Source of the DNA: Devosia aquimaris
Lineage (GTDB): Bacteria; Pseudomonadota; Alphaproteobacteria; Rhizobiales; Devosiaceae
Direction: 5' to 3'
Assembly: GCF_020169335.1 (NCBI RefSeq)
Contig: NZ_JAIEZN010000001.1
Span: forward strand, 389,426-453,425
Length of the DNA: 64,000 nucleotides
Below are positions 55,067 to 62,996 of this stretch, piece after piece. A program made the translations under genes and the position numbers. The notes below the pieces were generated by a model. That model made no database searches. It had not been told where the DNA came from and saw only the letters and a list, made by a program, of their open reading frames with translations. How positions within the stretch are numbered: the stretch's first letter is position 1; every line of letters starts with the position of its first letter.

Positions 55067-56818
55067 TCAGGCCGCCGAATGGGGCAGGGTGGAGCCGCTG
55101 CGCTCGATGCGGCGGGCGCGGATCCGGTCGAGCGTTGCTTCGTCGGGATTGGCGCCGCCTTCATAGGCTTCAAGGAACCCCAGCAGCTCCTCGCGATAAC
55201 CGTAATAGTCCTTGTGCGCCAGCAGCGCCTTGCGCGAGCGGGGCCGGGGCAGGTTGACCTCCATCACATTGCCGATGCGGGCATTGGGGCCGTTCGACAT
55301 CATCACCACGCGGTCGGCCAGAAGGATGGCTTCATCGACATCATGGGTGACGCAGATGGCGGTGACCTTGGTATTGGCCCAGACCTCCATCAGCACATCC
55401 TGCAACTCCCAGCGCGTGATGCTGTCGAGCATGCCGAAGGGTTCATCGAGCAACAGCAGCTTGGGCGAGAGAGCAAAGGCGCGGGCAATGCCGACGCGCT
55501 GCTTCATGCCGTTGGAGAGTTCGCCGGCCAGCCGGTGCATGGCATCGCCCAGCCCGACGCGGGCCAGGTAGTATTCGACGACATCGCGACGCTCGGCGGC
55601 GCTGGCGGTGGGGTAGACCCGGTCAACGCCCAAAGCGACATTCTCGCGGGCGGTGAGCCAGGGCATCAGCGAAGGCGCCTGGAACACCACGGCCCGTTCC
55701 GGCCCGGCGCCCACCACTTCGCGATTGTCGAGCACGATGCCGCCCGCCGAGATCGGGTTGAGACCGGCCACCATCGAGAGCACCGTCGACTTGCCGCAGC
55801 CGGAGTGCCCGATCAGCGTCACGAACTCGCCCTTGCGCATCTTGAAGTCGAAGCGGTCAACGACCGTCAGCGGTCCCTTGGGCGTGGGGTAGATCTTGGA
55901 AACCTGCGAGAACTCGACATAGCCGGCCTTGGTCGGCGATGCAGCGGCCGCCGCATAGGCATTCGGCAGCTTCTGCGACTTGCCGCGACCGATGGGCACC
56001 ACATTGGGCAGCGCCACGGGCTTTTCGGCTGCCGTATTGCGTCCGGCACCGACGTCGAGCAGATATTCGGTGATGTCGCGGCGCAGGGCGATGAAGCGGT
56101 CATCGCCATTGAGCGCGGCGCGGTCGCGGGGGCGCTCGATATCGACGGTGAAGTTCGGTCCCAGCGTGGCGCCCGGGCCGGGGGTGAGGGGGATCACCCG
56201 GTCGGCCAGCAGGATCGCCTCATCCACATCATTGGTGATGAGGATGATGGTTTTCTTCTCCGCCTCCGAGATCAGCGCGAACTCGTCCTGCAGCTTTGAG
56301 CGCGTCAGTGCGTCCAGCGCAGAGAGCGGCTCGTCCATCAGGAGGATGTCCGGCTGCATGGCGAGGGCCCGGGCCACCGCAACGCGCTGGCGCATGCCGC
56401 CCGACAGCTCTGCCGGGCGCCTGTCGACGGCGTGGCTGAGACCCACCAGCTGCACATAATGCTGGCGCAGCGCCAACCGTTCTTGCCGGCTCTTGGATTT
56501 GTGCACCGCGTTGACGGCCAGATCGATATTGCCGCCCACCGTCAGCCAGGGCATCAGCGAATAGGACTGGAACACCACGCCGCGTTCCGGCCCTGGGCCG
56601 GTCACCTCCCGCCCGCGCAGCGCGATGCTGCCCTGGTCTGGCTGGATCAGTCCGGCCAGAAGCGAGATCAGCGTGGTCTTGCCGGCGCCCGAGAAGCCCA
56701 GGATGGCGACAAACTCACCCTCCTTGACGTCCAGGTTGATGCCCGAGAGCACCTGATGACGCTTGTCGCCATCGCCGTAATGCTTGCCCAGATCGGAGAT
56801 CTGCAAAATGGGGGACAT
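55067..56818 (-). CDS. Nitrate ABC transporter ATPase with two fused nucleotide-binding domains (NrtC/NrtD type)
   Basis: A 583-residue tandem ATPase energising NrtB. The first domain has Walker A GFSGAGKTT (41-49), signature LSGGMRQRV (139-147) and Walker B ILLMDEPLSALD, but its switch histidine is replaced by asparagine: ILITNDVDEA (about 193-202). The second domain, from about residue 300, has Walker A GHSGCGKST (338-346), LSNGMKQRV, LLLLDEPFGMLD and a normal switch CVTHDVDEA. A 40-residue Ala-rich linker joins them. Unlike cyanobacterial NrtC it lacks a nitrate-binding regulatory domain. GGAGG precedes the ATG. Confidence 0.9.
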   Translation of the reverse strand: MSPILQISDLGKHYGDGDKRHQVLSGINLDVKEGEFVAILGFSGAGKTTLISLLAGLIQPDQGSIALRGREVTGPGPERGVVFQSYSLMPWLTVGGNIDLAVNAVHKSKSRQERLALRQHYVQLVGLSHAVDRRPAELSGGMRQRVAVARALAMQPDILLMDEPLSALDALTRSKLQDEFALISEAEKKTIILITNDVDEAILLADRVIPLTPGPGATLGPNFTVDIERPRDRAALNGDDRFIALRRDITEYLLDVGAGRNTAAEKPVALPNVVPIGRGKSQKLPNAYAAAAASPTKAGYVEFSQVSKIYPTPKGPLTVVDRFDFKMRKGEFVTLIGHSGCGKSTVLSMVAGLNPISAGGIVLDNREVVGAGPERAVVFQAPSLMPWLTARENVALGVDRVYPTASAAERRDVVEYYLARVGLGDAMHRLAGELSNGMKQRVGIARAFALSPKLLLLDEPFGMLDSITRWELQDVLMEVWANTKVTAICVTHDVDEAILLADRVVMMSNGPNARIGNVMEVNLPRPRSRKALLAHKDYYGYREELLGFLEAYEGGANPDEATLDRIRARRIERSGSTLPHSAA

Positions 56819-56827
56819 GCACGCCTC

Positions 56828-57907
56828 CTAGCGGTTGGACGAGAAGGTGAAGGCGGTCTGCAGGGTGAACATCACCCGATCGAGCATGAAGCCGATGATG
56901 CCGATGGTCAGCACGGCCACGATGATGCGGGCCAGCGAGTCCGAGGAGCCGTTCTGGAACTCGTCCCAGACGAATTTGCCCAGTCCAGGGTTCTGCGCCA
57001 GCATTTCGGCGGCGATCAGCACCATCCAGCCCACACCCAGCGACAGGCGCAGCCCGGTAAAGATCAGCGGCATGGCCGACGGCAGCACCAGCTTGGAAAT
57101 GGTGGTGAGGGTGGAGAGCTGCAGCACCTTGCCCACATTGACGAGGTCCTTGTCGATCGAGGCCACGCCCAGGGCGGTATTGATCAGGGTCGGCCACAGC
57201 GAGCACAGCGTGACGGTGACGGCAGAGATCACTAGCGCCTTGGGCAGCGCGTCATTGACGTCGACATAGACTGCCGAGACCACCATGGTGACGATCGGCA
57301 GCCAGGCGAGCGGGGACACCGGCTTGAACAGTTGCACCAGCGGGTTCAGTGCCCCGTTGAACGGGCGGCTCAGCCCGGAGGCGATGCCAAGGGGCACGGC
57401 GATGACCGTGGCGATCAGAAAGCCCAGCCCCACGGTCTTGAGCGACGTGAAGATCTGGTCGATAAAGGTCGGCTTGCCGGTGTAGCCGCGCTGCTTGACA
57501 TCATCCGAGCGGCCTTCGGCAATCAGCGTGGCATTGCGCTCGTCCTGGCGCGCATAGAACTCGGCCTCCTTCTGCTTTTCGGCCGCATGGTCCTGCCACA
57601 GGGCCCCGGCCTGCTCCCAGACCTGCGCCGGGCCTGGAATAGCCCCCAGCGACGTCTGCACCTGTGGCGCCAGCGCCGCCCAGGCCACGCCGAACATGAC
57701 GATGCCCAGCAGCGGGAACAGCAGGCTGTCACGCAGTTCTCCCAGCTGCTGGCGCGGGTCGTCGCCGGCGGCAATGCGCAGCAATGGCGTCAGCCATCCC
57801 AATCCCAGGGCGCTCAGCCAGGCAGCAGCCCGGTTGATGCCCGCGAACAGCTTCTGACGTCTCGGATTGTCCCGGCCCTTGGGCGCGATGTCGGTGGCGA
57901 TGCTCAT
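56828..57907 (-). CDS. nrtB: Nitrate ABC transporter permease NrtB
   Basis: A 359-residue inner-membrane permease. It is longer than the usual 270-300 residues because of an N-terminal part (about 1-150) with one membrane segment near 60-80 and a charged loop (AEKQKEAEFYARQDERN). The core from about 155 carries TVGLGFLIATVIAVPLG and the coupling motif ASIDKDLVNVGKVLQLS. It lies between nrtA (63-bp gap) and the double ATPase (9-bp gap). Confidence 0.9.
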   Translation of the reverse strand: MSIATDIAPKGRDNPRRQKLFAGINRAAAWLSALGLGWLTPLLRIAAGDDPRQQLGELRDSLLFPLLGIVMFGVAWAALAPQVQTSLGAIPGPAQVWEQAGALWQDHAAEKQKEAEFYARQDERNATLIAEGRSDDVKQRGYTGKPTFIDQIFTSLKTVGLGFLIATVIAVPLGIASGLSRPFNGALNPLVQLFKPVSPLAWLPIVTMVVSAVYVDVNDALPKALVISAVTVTLCSLWPTLINTALGVASIDKDLVNVGKVLQLSTLTTISKLVLPSAMPLIFTGLRLSLGVGWMVLIAAEMLAQNPGLGKFVWDEFQNGSSDSLARIIVAVLTIGIIGFMLDRVMFTLQTAFTFSSNR

Positions 57908-57970
57908 GGTGCAGTTCCTGTGTTCGGCGTGCGGCAGTTGGCCGGGCCGCCATGGGCCTGGCCGCGTGAG

Positions 57971-59377
57971 CTATTTGTCGGTGGCGGTTTCGCCGGTCTT
58001 CAGACCGATCGGCATGCTGTCGATATAGGCGTTGGGGGTGTGCCCGTCGTAGGCAATGCCATCGATGAACTCGGCCGTGACGGCGCGATAGCCATCGCTG
58101 TCCCAGGGGATGTCGGCGGCGTCGATCATGCCCTCATCGACCAGCATCTGCGCAGCCTTGAGGTAGATATCCGGGCGATAGACCGACTTGGCGACATCGG
58201 CATACCAGTCATCAGGCTTGTCTTCGGCGATCTGGCCCCAGCGGCGCATCTGCGTCAGGTACCACACGGCATCGGAGTAGAAGGGATAGGTGGCAAAGTG
58301 CCGGTAGAAGACGTTGAAGTCGGGGACCGGGCGCTTGTCGCCGGGCTCATACTCGAAGGTGCCGGTCATGGAATTGGCGATCACCGCCTTGTCGGCGCCG
58401 ACATATTCGGACCGTGACAGGATCTCCACCGCTTCCATGCGATTGGCGTTGTCGTTCTCATCGAGCCATTTGGCGGCGCGGATGAGGGCCTTGGTGACGG
58501 CGATGGCCGTATTGGGATTTTGCTCGACGAACTCGGCGGTCATGCCGAAGACCTTTTCTGGATTGTTCTTCCAGATCTCGTCGTCGGTGATCACCGGCAC
58601 GCCGATCTTCTTGAACACGGCAGCCTGGTTCCAGGGCTCGCCCACGGCATAGCCATCGATGGTGCCCGCTTCCATGGTGGCGGGCATCTGCGGCGGCGGC
58701 GTCACGGACAGATAGGCCTCGGCGCCGATCTGGCCCGAGACGTCCTCGGGCGAATAGAAGCCGGGGTTGATGCCGCCGGCAGCCAGCCAGTAGCGCAACT
58801 CGTAATTGTGCGTGGAGACCGGGAACACCATGCCCATGTTGAACGGGCGGCCTTCGGCCGAGAAGGCCTCGATGACAGGCTTGAGCGCGGCAGCGCTGAT
58901 CGGGTGCTCCGGCAGGCCATCGGCGCCCATCTTGAGGCTCGGCTTCATCATCTCCCAGACGGCGTTGGACACCGTGATGGCATTGCCATTGAGATCCATC
59001 GAGAAGGGCGTAACGATATGAGCCTTGGTGCCATAGCCGATGGTGGCAGCCAGCGGCTGGCCGGCCAGCATGTGGGCGCCATCCAGCGTGCCGGTGACCA
59101 CCCCGTCCAGCAGCACTTTCCAATTGGCCTGCGGCTCGAGGGTGACGAACAGACCCTCGTCTTCGAAATAGCCCTTCTCGTAGGCGACAGCCAGCGGGGC
59201 CATGTCGGTCAGCTTGATGAAGCCGAACTTGAGCTCATCCTTTTCGACGTCGAGCATCTCGGCCTGCGCCGCCAAGGGCGCGAACGCCGCTGCGGTCAGC
59301 AGCGTGGCTGCAATGGCCTGCAGCACGCTACGGCGGCGGGGTTTTGCGGGCTGGCGGTTGGGGGTCGTCTGCATCAT
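57971..59377 (-). CDS. nrtA: Nitrate-binding periplasmic protein NrtA
   Basis: NrtA is the nitrate/nitrite receptor of the importer. The 468-residue protein begins with a long signal region containing twin arginines ([20 protein letters not shown]), which suggests Tat export, ending about AAQAEM. The mature region shows [39 protein letters not shown] and [15 protein letters not shown], shared with NasS encoded upstream. GGAG lies 6 bp before the ATG at 59377. It is the first gene after the antitermination leader. Confidence 0.93.
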   Translation of the reverse strand: MMQTTPNRQPAKPRRRSVLQAIAATLLTAAAFAPLAAQAEMLDVEKDELKFGFIKLTDMAPLAVAYEKGYFEDEGLFVTLEPQANWKVLLDGVVTGTLDGAHMLAGQPLAATIGYGTKAHIVTPFSMDLNGNAITVSNAVWEMMKPSLKMGADGLPEHPISAAALKPVIEAFSAEGRPFNMGMVFPVSTHNYELRYWLAAGGINPGFYSPEDVSGQIGAEAYLSVTPPPQMPATMEAGTIDGYAVGEPWNQAAVFKKIGVPVITDDEIWKNNPEKVFGMTAEFVEQNPNTAIAVTKALIRAAKWLDENDNANRMEAVEILSRSEYVGADKAVIANSMTGTFEYEPGDKRPVPDFNVFYRHFATYPFYSDAVWYLTQMRRWGQIAEDKPDDWYADVAKSVYRPDIYLKAAQMLVDEGMIDAADIPWDSDGYRAVTAEFIDGIAYDGHTPNAYIDSMPIGLKTGETATDK

Positions 59378-59407
59378 CGAGTTCTCCATCTGCACCGGTC
59401 AGAAAAC

Positions 59408-59468
59408 AAAAAAGCCGCCAACGGGTCTGCGCAGGGTCGAATGACCACTTGCGGAACCTGTTGGCAGC
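59408..59468 (-). terminator. Leader terminator (attenuator) upstream of nrtA
   Basis: On the minus strand a long stem pairs GCTGCCAACAGGT (5' arm, 59456-59468) with ACCCGTTGGCGGC (3' arm, ending 59414), with inner paired segments CGCA/TGCG and GGTC-ATTC-GACC. It is followed directly by TTTTTTG. It lies between the sigma-54 promoter and nrtA, so it would stop transcription unless antiterminated. Confidence 0.88.
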
Positions 59469-59497
59469 TTTGCCTGGCAACGCCCAGCTTTGGACGT
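59463..59497 (-). ncRNA. ANTAR-target leader RNA (two AAAGCU hexaloop hairpins), NasT binding site
   Basis: Minus-strand hairpin 1 (59480-59497) is ACGTCC-AAAGCT-GGGCGT: six base pairs with one G-U and a six-base loop with A at position 1 and G at position 4. Hairpin 2 (59463-59474 core) is GGC-AAAGCT-GCC with the same loop. Its 3' side continues into the 5' arm of the terminator, so the two structures exclude each other. This is the two-hairpin ANTAR motif. Confidence 0.88.
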
Positions 59498-59542
59498 CTA
59501 TTCAAGGAGCGTCTTGGGAGGAGCGCCTTTCGATCCCTTCAT

Positions 59543-59558
59543 TGCACGAAGCGTGCCA
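59543..59558 (-). promoter_or_regulatory. Sigma-54 promoter of the nrtA operon
   Basis: Minus strand TGGCACG-CTTC-GTGCA matches the RpoN -24/-12 consensus TGGCACG-N4-TTGCA with one change; GG and GC are separated by exactly 10 bp. A start near 59531 would give a leader of about 150 nt. I see no clear NtrC site in 59559-59708, which otherwise holds nothing I can name. Confidence 0.8.
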
Positions 59559-59708
59559 AGTTCGTTCCAGGGCGGTATTTTGAGATTGATCAGCACCTTA
59601 GCTGGATTGGCTGCCCGTTCGGCCAGTCACCCGAAAAACAGCAGCGGCCTAAAACCGCGCCAATTTGCCTATTATGACGCCAAATGGGGTCTGGTGCCCA
59701 ATCCGTCC

Positions 59709-60929
59709 TCAGCTCTGCTGGCGCTGGCTTTCGATATAGGCGTCCAGTTGTTCGGGGTCGAAAGTGACCCCGTCAAAGAACAGGTCCGGCCCCATCAGCA
59801 CGGAGCCGGAACTGGTGGCCATGGTGTGGCTCTGGGCATGGGTGCCATCGGTCTTGCCATCGGCAATCGGCAGCGCCACGCCGAGTGGGGCCAGGGCTGC
59901 GCGATAAAGGTCTGGCCGGAAGCAGGCGGCGGCGATGGCGGCGTGCTGAGGGGTGGCCGACAGTTCGCCCCAGCGCACCATCTGCGAATAGTACCACAGC
60001 GCGTGGCTCTTCCAGGGGAAGTTGGCAGCGCTGGAGTGCGGGATGTAGAACCCGGGCACATTGGTGCGCTGCCCGTTGCCGATGTCGAGCCAGCCGGTCA
60101 GCGATCGGGCCACGATATCGGGTGGCGTATTGAGATAGGCCGGGCCGGACATGATCCGGGCCGCCTCGTCCAGATTGTCCGGCTCGGCACACCATTGCCC
60201 GGCGCGGTAGACCGCGCGGATCACCGCTGCAACGATGTCGGGATGATCGGCTGCCCAGCTGGCGCGCATGCCGATGACCTTGTCGGGGCTCGATTGCCAG
60301 ATCAGCGTCTTGGCCGTCACGATACGGCCCTTCTGCGTGGCAACGCCGATCGAGTTCCAGGGCTCGCCCACACAATAGCCATCGATGCCGCCGCTGCCCA
60401 GCGCCTCGGGCAGCAGGGGCGGGGGCAGCACCACGATCTCGACGTCGCGGTCGGGGCGGATGCCACTGGCGGCCAGCCAGTAGCGCAGCTCGTAATTGTG
60501 CGAGGAGGTCTGGTGCACCACGCCAAAGCGCAACTTGCGGCGGGAGGTGGCGACGACTTCGGCCAGGGCCCGGCCGGCAGGGGCGGCCGCCAGATCGCCC
60601 GGTGCGCCCGCGGTCACCATCCCGTCCCAGACCGCCGCGCTGACCGTGATGGCATTGTTGCCCAGCCCGCAGACAATCGGCGCGATCATCTCGGTACCCA
60701 GCGGCGTCAGGCCAAGGCTGGCCGCAAGCGGCATGGGCGCCAGCATCTGCGCAATGTCGAAATGCCCCAGCGCCGAGCGATCCCGAATATTGGCCCAGCT
60801 GGTTTCGCGCACCAGGTGCAGATCGAGCCCCTCATCTGCTGCAAAGCCCTTTTCCCGCGCCAGCACCAGCAGGATGCTGTCGAGCAAGGGCAGGAAACCG
60901 GCAGTAATAGGGGTCGGGGACATGGGCAT
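59709..60929 (-). CDS. nasS: Nitrate sensor NasS
   Basis: A 406-residue protein homologous to NrtA ([33 protein letters not shown]) but with no signal peptide: it starts MPMSPTPITAGFLPLLDSILLVLA, directly with the first domain (abridged). A cytosolic NrtA-like protein next to an ANTAR protein is the NasS type. It holds NasT inactive without nitrate or nitrite and releases it on binding. It starts 2 bp after the nasT stop; the 331 bp downstream contain the nrtA promoter and leader. Confidence 0.92.
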   Translation of the reverse strand: MPMSPTPITAGFLPLLDSILLVLAREKGFAADEGLDLHLVRETSWANIRDRSALGHFDIAQMLAPMPLAASLGLTPLGTEMIAPIVCGLGNNAITVSAAVWDGMVTAGAPGDLAAAPAGRALAEVVATSRRKLRFGVVHQTSSHNYELRYWLAASGIRPDRDVEIVVLPPPLLPEALGSGGIDGYCVGEPWNSIGVATQKGRIVTAKTLIWQSSPDKVIGMRASWAADHPDIVAAVIRAVYRAGQWCAEPDNLDEAARIMSGPAYLNTPPDIVARSLTGWLDIGNGQRTNVPGFYIPHSSAANFPWKSHALWYYSQMVRWGELSATPQHAAIAAACFRPDLYRAALAPLGVALPIADGKTDGTHAQSHTMATSSGSVLMGPDLFFDGVTFDPEQLDAYIESQRQQS

Positions 60930-60931
60930 TC

Positions 60932-61522
60932 CTATGGGCCGAGCAGCGCGGCTGCTGTCACAAGACTTTGGGCAATTTCCACCATGCGCCGGTTCTGGTT
61001 CATGGCCGTGGTGCGCAGCAGTGCATAGGCGTCGGCTTCGCTGAGGTTGCGACTTTTCATCAACATCCCCTTGGCCTGGTCGATCACCTTGCGATCTTCG
61101 AGTTCGCTGCGGGCCTGTTCCAGCTCACGGGTCAGTTTGGCAAAGGCATTGAAGCGGGAAATGGCCATATCGAGAATGGCTTTGACGCGTTCCTTGCGCA
61201 AGCCGTCCACGACGTAGGCAGAGACACCGGCTTCTACGGCCTTTTCGATCATGGCGCCGTCCGAGCGGTCCACGAACATCGCAATGGGCCGCTGCACCGC
61301 GCGCGTTAGCGAGAAGAAATGCTCCAACGTATCGCGATTGGGGTTCTCGAGGTCGATGACGATGACATCGGGCGGATTGGCGGCAATCGTGCGCCCCACC
61401 TCGTTGACGTCGTGAATGCTGGCAACACGTCGATGTCCGGCCTCGCGCAGCCCATCCTCGATGATCGAGGCACGGATGCGGTTTTCATCAACGATCAGAA
61501 TGGACAGGTCGGAATGCGGCAT
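60932..61522 (-). CDS. nasT: ANTAR-domain antiterminator NasT
   Basis: A 196-residue RNA-binding antiterminator. The N-terminal part (about residues 1-120) is a receiver-like domain with an acidic residue in VIVIDLENP. The C-terminal ANTAR domain (about 130-185) shows ELEDRKVIDQAKGMLMK and SEADAYALLRTTAMNQNRRM. It should bind the two hexaloop hairpins of the nrtA leader and prevent the terminator forming. I chose the ATG at 61522 (MPHSDLSI); a GTG at 61531 is an alternative. Confidence 0.92.
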   Translation of the reverse strand: MPHSDLSILIVDENRIRASIIEDGLREAGHRRVASIHDVNEVGRTIAANPPDVIVIDLENPNRDTLEHFFSLTRAVQRPIAMFVDRSDGAMIEKAVEAGVSAYVVDGLRKERVKAILDMAISRFNAFAKLTRELEQARSELEDRKVIDQAKGMLMKSRNLSEADAYALLRTTAMNQNRRMVEIAQSLVTAAALLGP

Positions 61523-61614
61523 CGGCGACACTTAGGCCGATGCCTAGAAACAGCGCAAGAGACGAATATGCGCAAAGCCTATGCATTTTCGTCTGCCGCC
61601 GCCGATGGCGGTGC

Positions 61615-62484
61615 TCAGGATTTGGCGGCCGCCTCGTTGCGCCAGCTGAATTGGGGAGAATAGCCCAGCATGCGCTTGGCCTTTTCGATCGACAGCAGCG
61701 TGCCATTGGTCGACACATTGCCCTTGGTGGGCACACCGGGAAACACCTCCGCCAGCAGCGACATGTTGGAGCGGCTCATCACGCTGTCCGCATTGGCGAT
61801 GATGAAGGCCTCAAAGCCTGTGAAGTCCGCCTGGATCGCCCGCCGCACGGCCTGTGCGCCATCCCGCGCGTCGATATAGCCCCACAGGTTCCATTTGCGC
61901 GCCTTGGGGTCGCTGTCAAACTTGGGAAAGGCCGCATAGTCTTCCGGGTTCATCACGTTCGAGAAGCGCAGCGCGCAGATGCGCAGCGCCGGATCCCACC
62001 GGCAGAACTGGGCCGCCATGGTCTCATCGAGCAGCTTGCCCAGCGAATAGGCGGACTCCGGCCGCGGATAATACTCCTCGTCTACCGGCGCATAGGGCGG
62101 CGGCGTGTCGAACGGCAGGCCGAGCACGGTCTCGCTGGAGGCGATGACGACATTCTTGATGCCGGCAAGTCGGCAGGCCTCGAGCACGTTGTAGGTGCCC
62201 GGCACATTGTTGGCGAAGGTTCTAGCGTTGCTGGCCAGGCCTGGTGCCGGAATGGCGGCCAGATGCACCACCGCATCAAACGGGCCGCCGCGCTCGTCTA
62301 TGCCACCCAGAATGGCGGCGGCGACTTCGCCGAAATTGGCCAGATCAACCTTCACGCTCTTGCAGATCGGGTTGTTGAGCGGCGCCTGGTCGATATTGAG
62401 CACGGCGCAGCCATGCTCCACCAGGTCGCGCAGCACGGCGCGCCCCAGCTTGCCGCTGCCACCCGTCACCAGCACCTTGCGCAT
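61615..62484 (-). CDS. NAD(P)-dependent epimerase/dehydratase family protein (extended SDR)
   Basis: A 289-residue Rossmann-fold enzyme with TGGSGKLG (residues 7-14), VVHLAAIPAPG, the catalytic serine region VIASSETVLG and YSLGK as the YxxxK pair. The C-terminal half resembles nucleotide-sugar epimerases and uronate or aldose dehydrogenases. The substrate cannot be assigned. GAGGAGG lies 5 bp before the ATG at 62484; a longer frame upstream lacks such a site. It precedes nasT in the same direction with a 92-bp gap that includes a CCGCC-ATC-GGCGG hairpin, so they are probably separate units. Confidence 0.82.
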   Translation of the reverse strand: MRKVLVTGGSGKLGRAVLRDLVEHGCAVLNIDQAPLNNPICKSVKVDLANFGEVAAAILGGIDERGGPFDAVVHLAAIPAPGLASNARTFANNVPGTYNVLEACRLAGIKNVVIASSETVLGLPFDTPPPYAPVDEEYYPRPESAYSLGKLLDETMAAQFCRWDPALRICALRFSNVMNPEDYAAFPKFDSDPKARKWNLWGYIDARDGAQAVRRAIQADFTGFEAFIIANADSVMSRSNMSLLAEVFPGVPTKGNVSTNGTLLSIEKAKRMLGYSPQFSWRNEAAAKS

Positions 62485-62688
62485 ACCAACCTCCTCATTT
62501 TGCAGGGGTTTCTTGCCCCGATTGACCACAAGGTTTGCATGGTTCGCCCCCGCTGCCAAGCCGCTCACGGGCGCGGCATTGGCCGGGTGCCGTCGATGAA
62601 CCCAATCTGAACGGCGATCTCAGCATGGGTTCAAATGGGGCAGGGCATTGTCGGGTCATGGATCGCAACGCTCTTGAGGGAGAGACAA

Positions 62689-62874
62689 ATGACCAAGCAG
62701 CAGGAAAAAGTTCTCGTCGCCGCCCTGTGCGGACTGGTGATCAGCGCCGTGGCCGCCTATGCCGTGCAGCCCGCCGTCGCCAGCATGCGCAGCAGCGACC
62801 GCATTGCCCCCTATGCCAGCAGCCACAGTGGTCAGGTTCTCAAGCTCAACCTCTGGTCCTCGACCAACCGCTGA
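62689..62874 (+). CDS. Small single-pass membrane protein, unknown function
   Basis: A 61-residue protein, MTKQQEKVLVAALCGLVISA then VAAYAVQPAVASMRSSDRIA. A positively charged start, one hydrophobic segment (about residues 8-28) that could be a membrane anchor or an uncleaved signal, and a polar C-terminus ending NLWSSTNR. GAGGGAGAG precedes the ATG at 62689 at good spacing, which supports translation. I do not recognise the family. It stands alone between the SDR gene (divergent, 204-bp gap) and the asparaginase gene. Confidence 0.6.
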   Translation: MTKQQEKVLVAALCGLVISAVAAYAVQPAVASMRSSDRIAPYASSHSGQVLKLNLWSSTNR

Positions 62875-62996
62875 TCCCTTCGATCCGGCGCAATCGCAGA
62901 CCCTGACGTGCCGTGCCGACCTCCAGCCTCCCATGCACTGTTGACTTTTCCGGTCCTGCGCTGTGATGAAGACAGCCTGGACCGGAGTTTTTTGTC

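Noticed and set aside
52691..56299. Very long open frame (1202 codons) on the plus strand opposite nasA and nrtCD
   Set aside because: It crosses two well-defined genes on the other strand. The product is rich in G, H, A and R with no domain.
59559..59708. NtrC enhancer site upstream of the sigma-54 promoter
   Set aside because: Only isolated GCACC and GGTGC half-sites about 100 bp apart are seen, not a spaced dyad.
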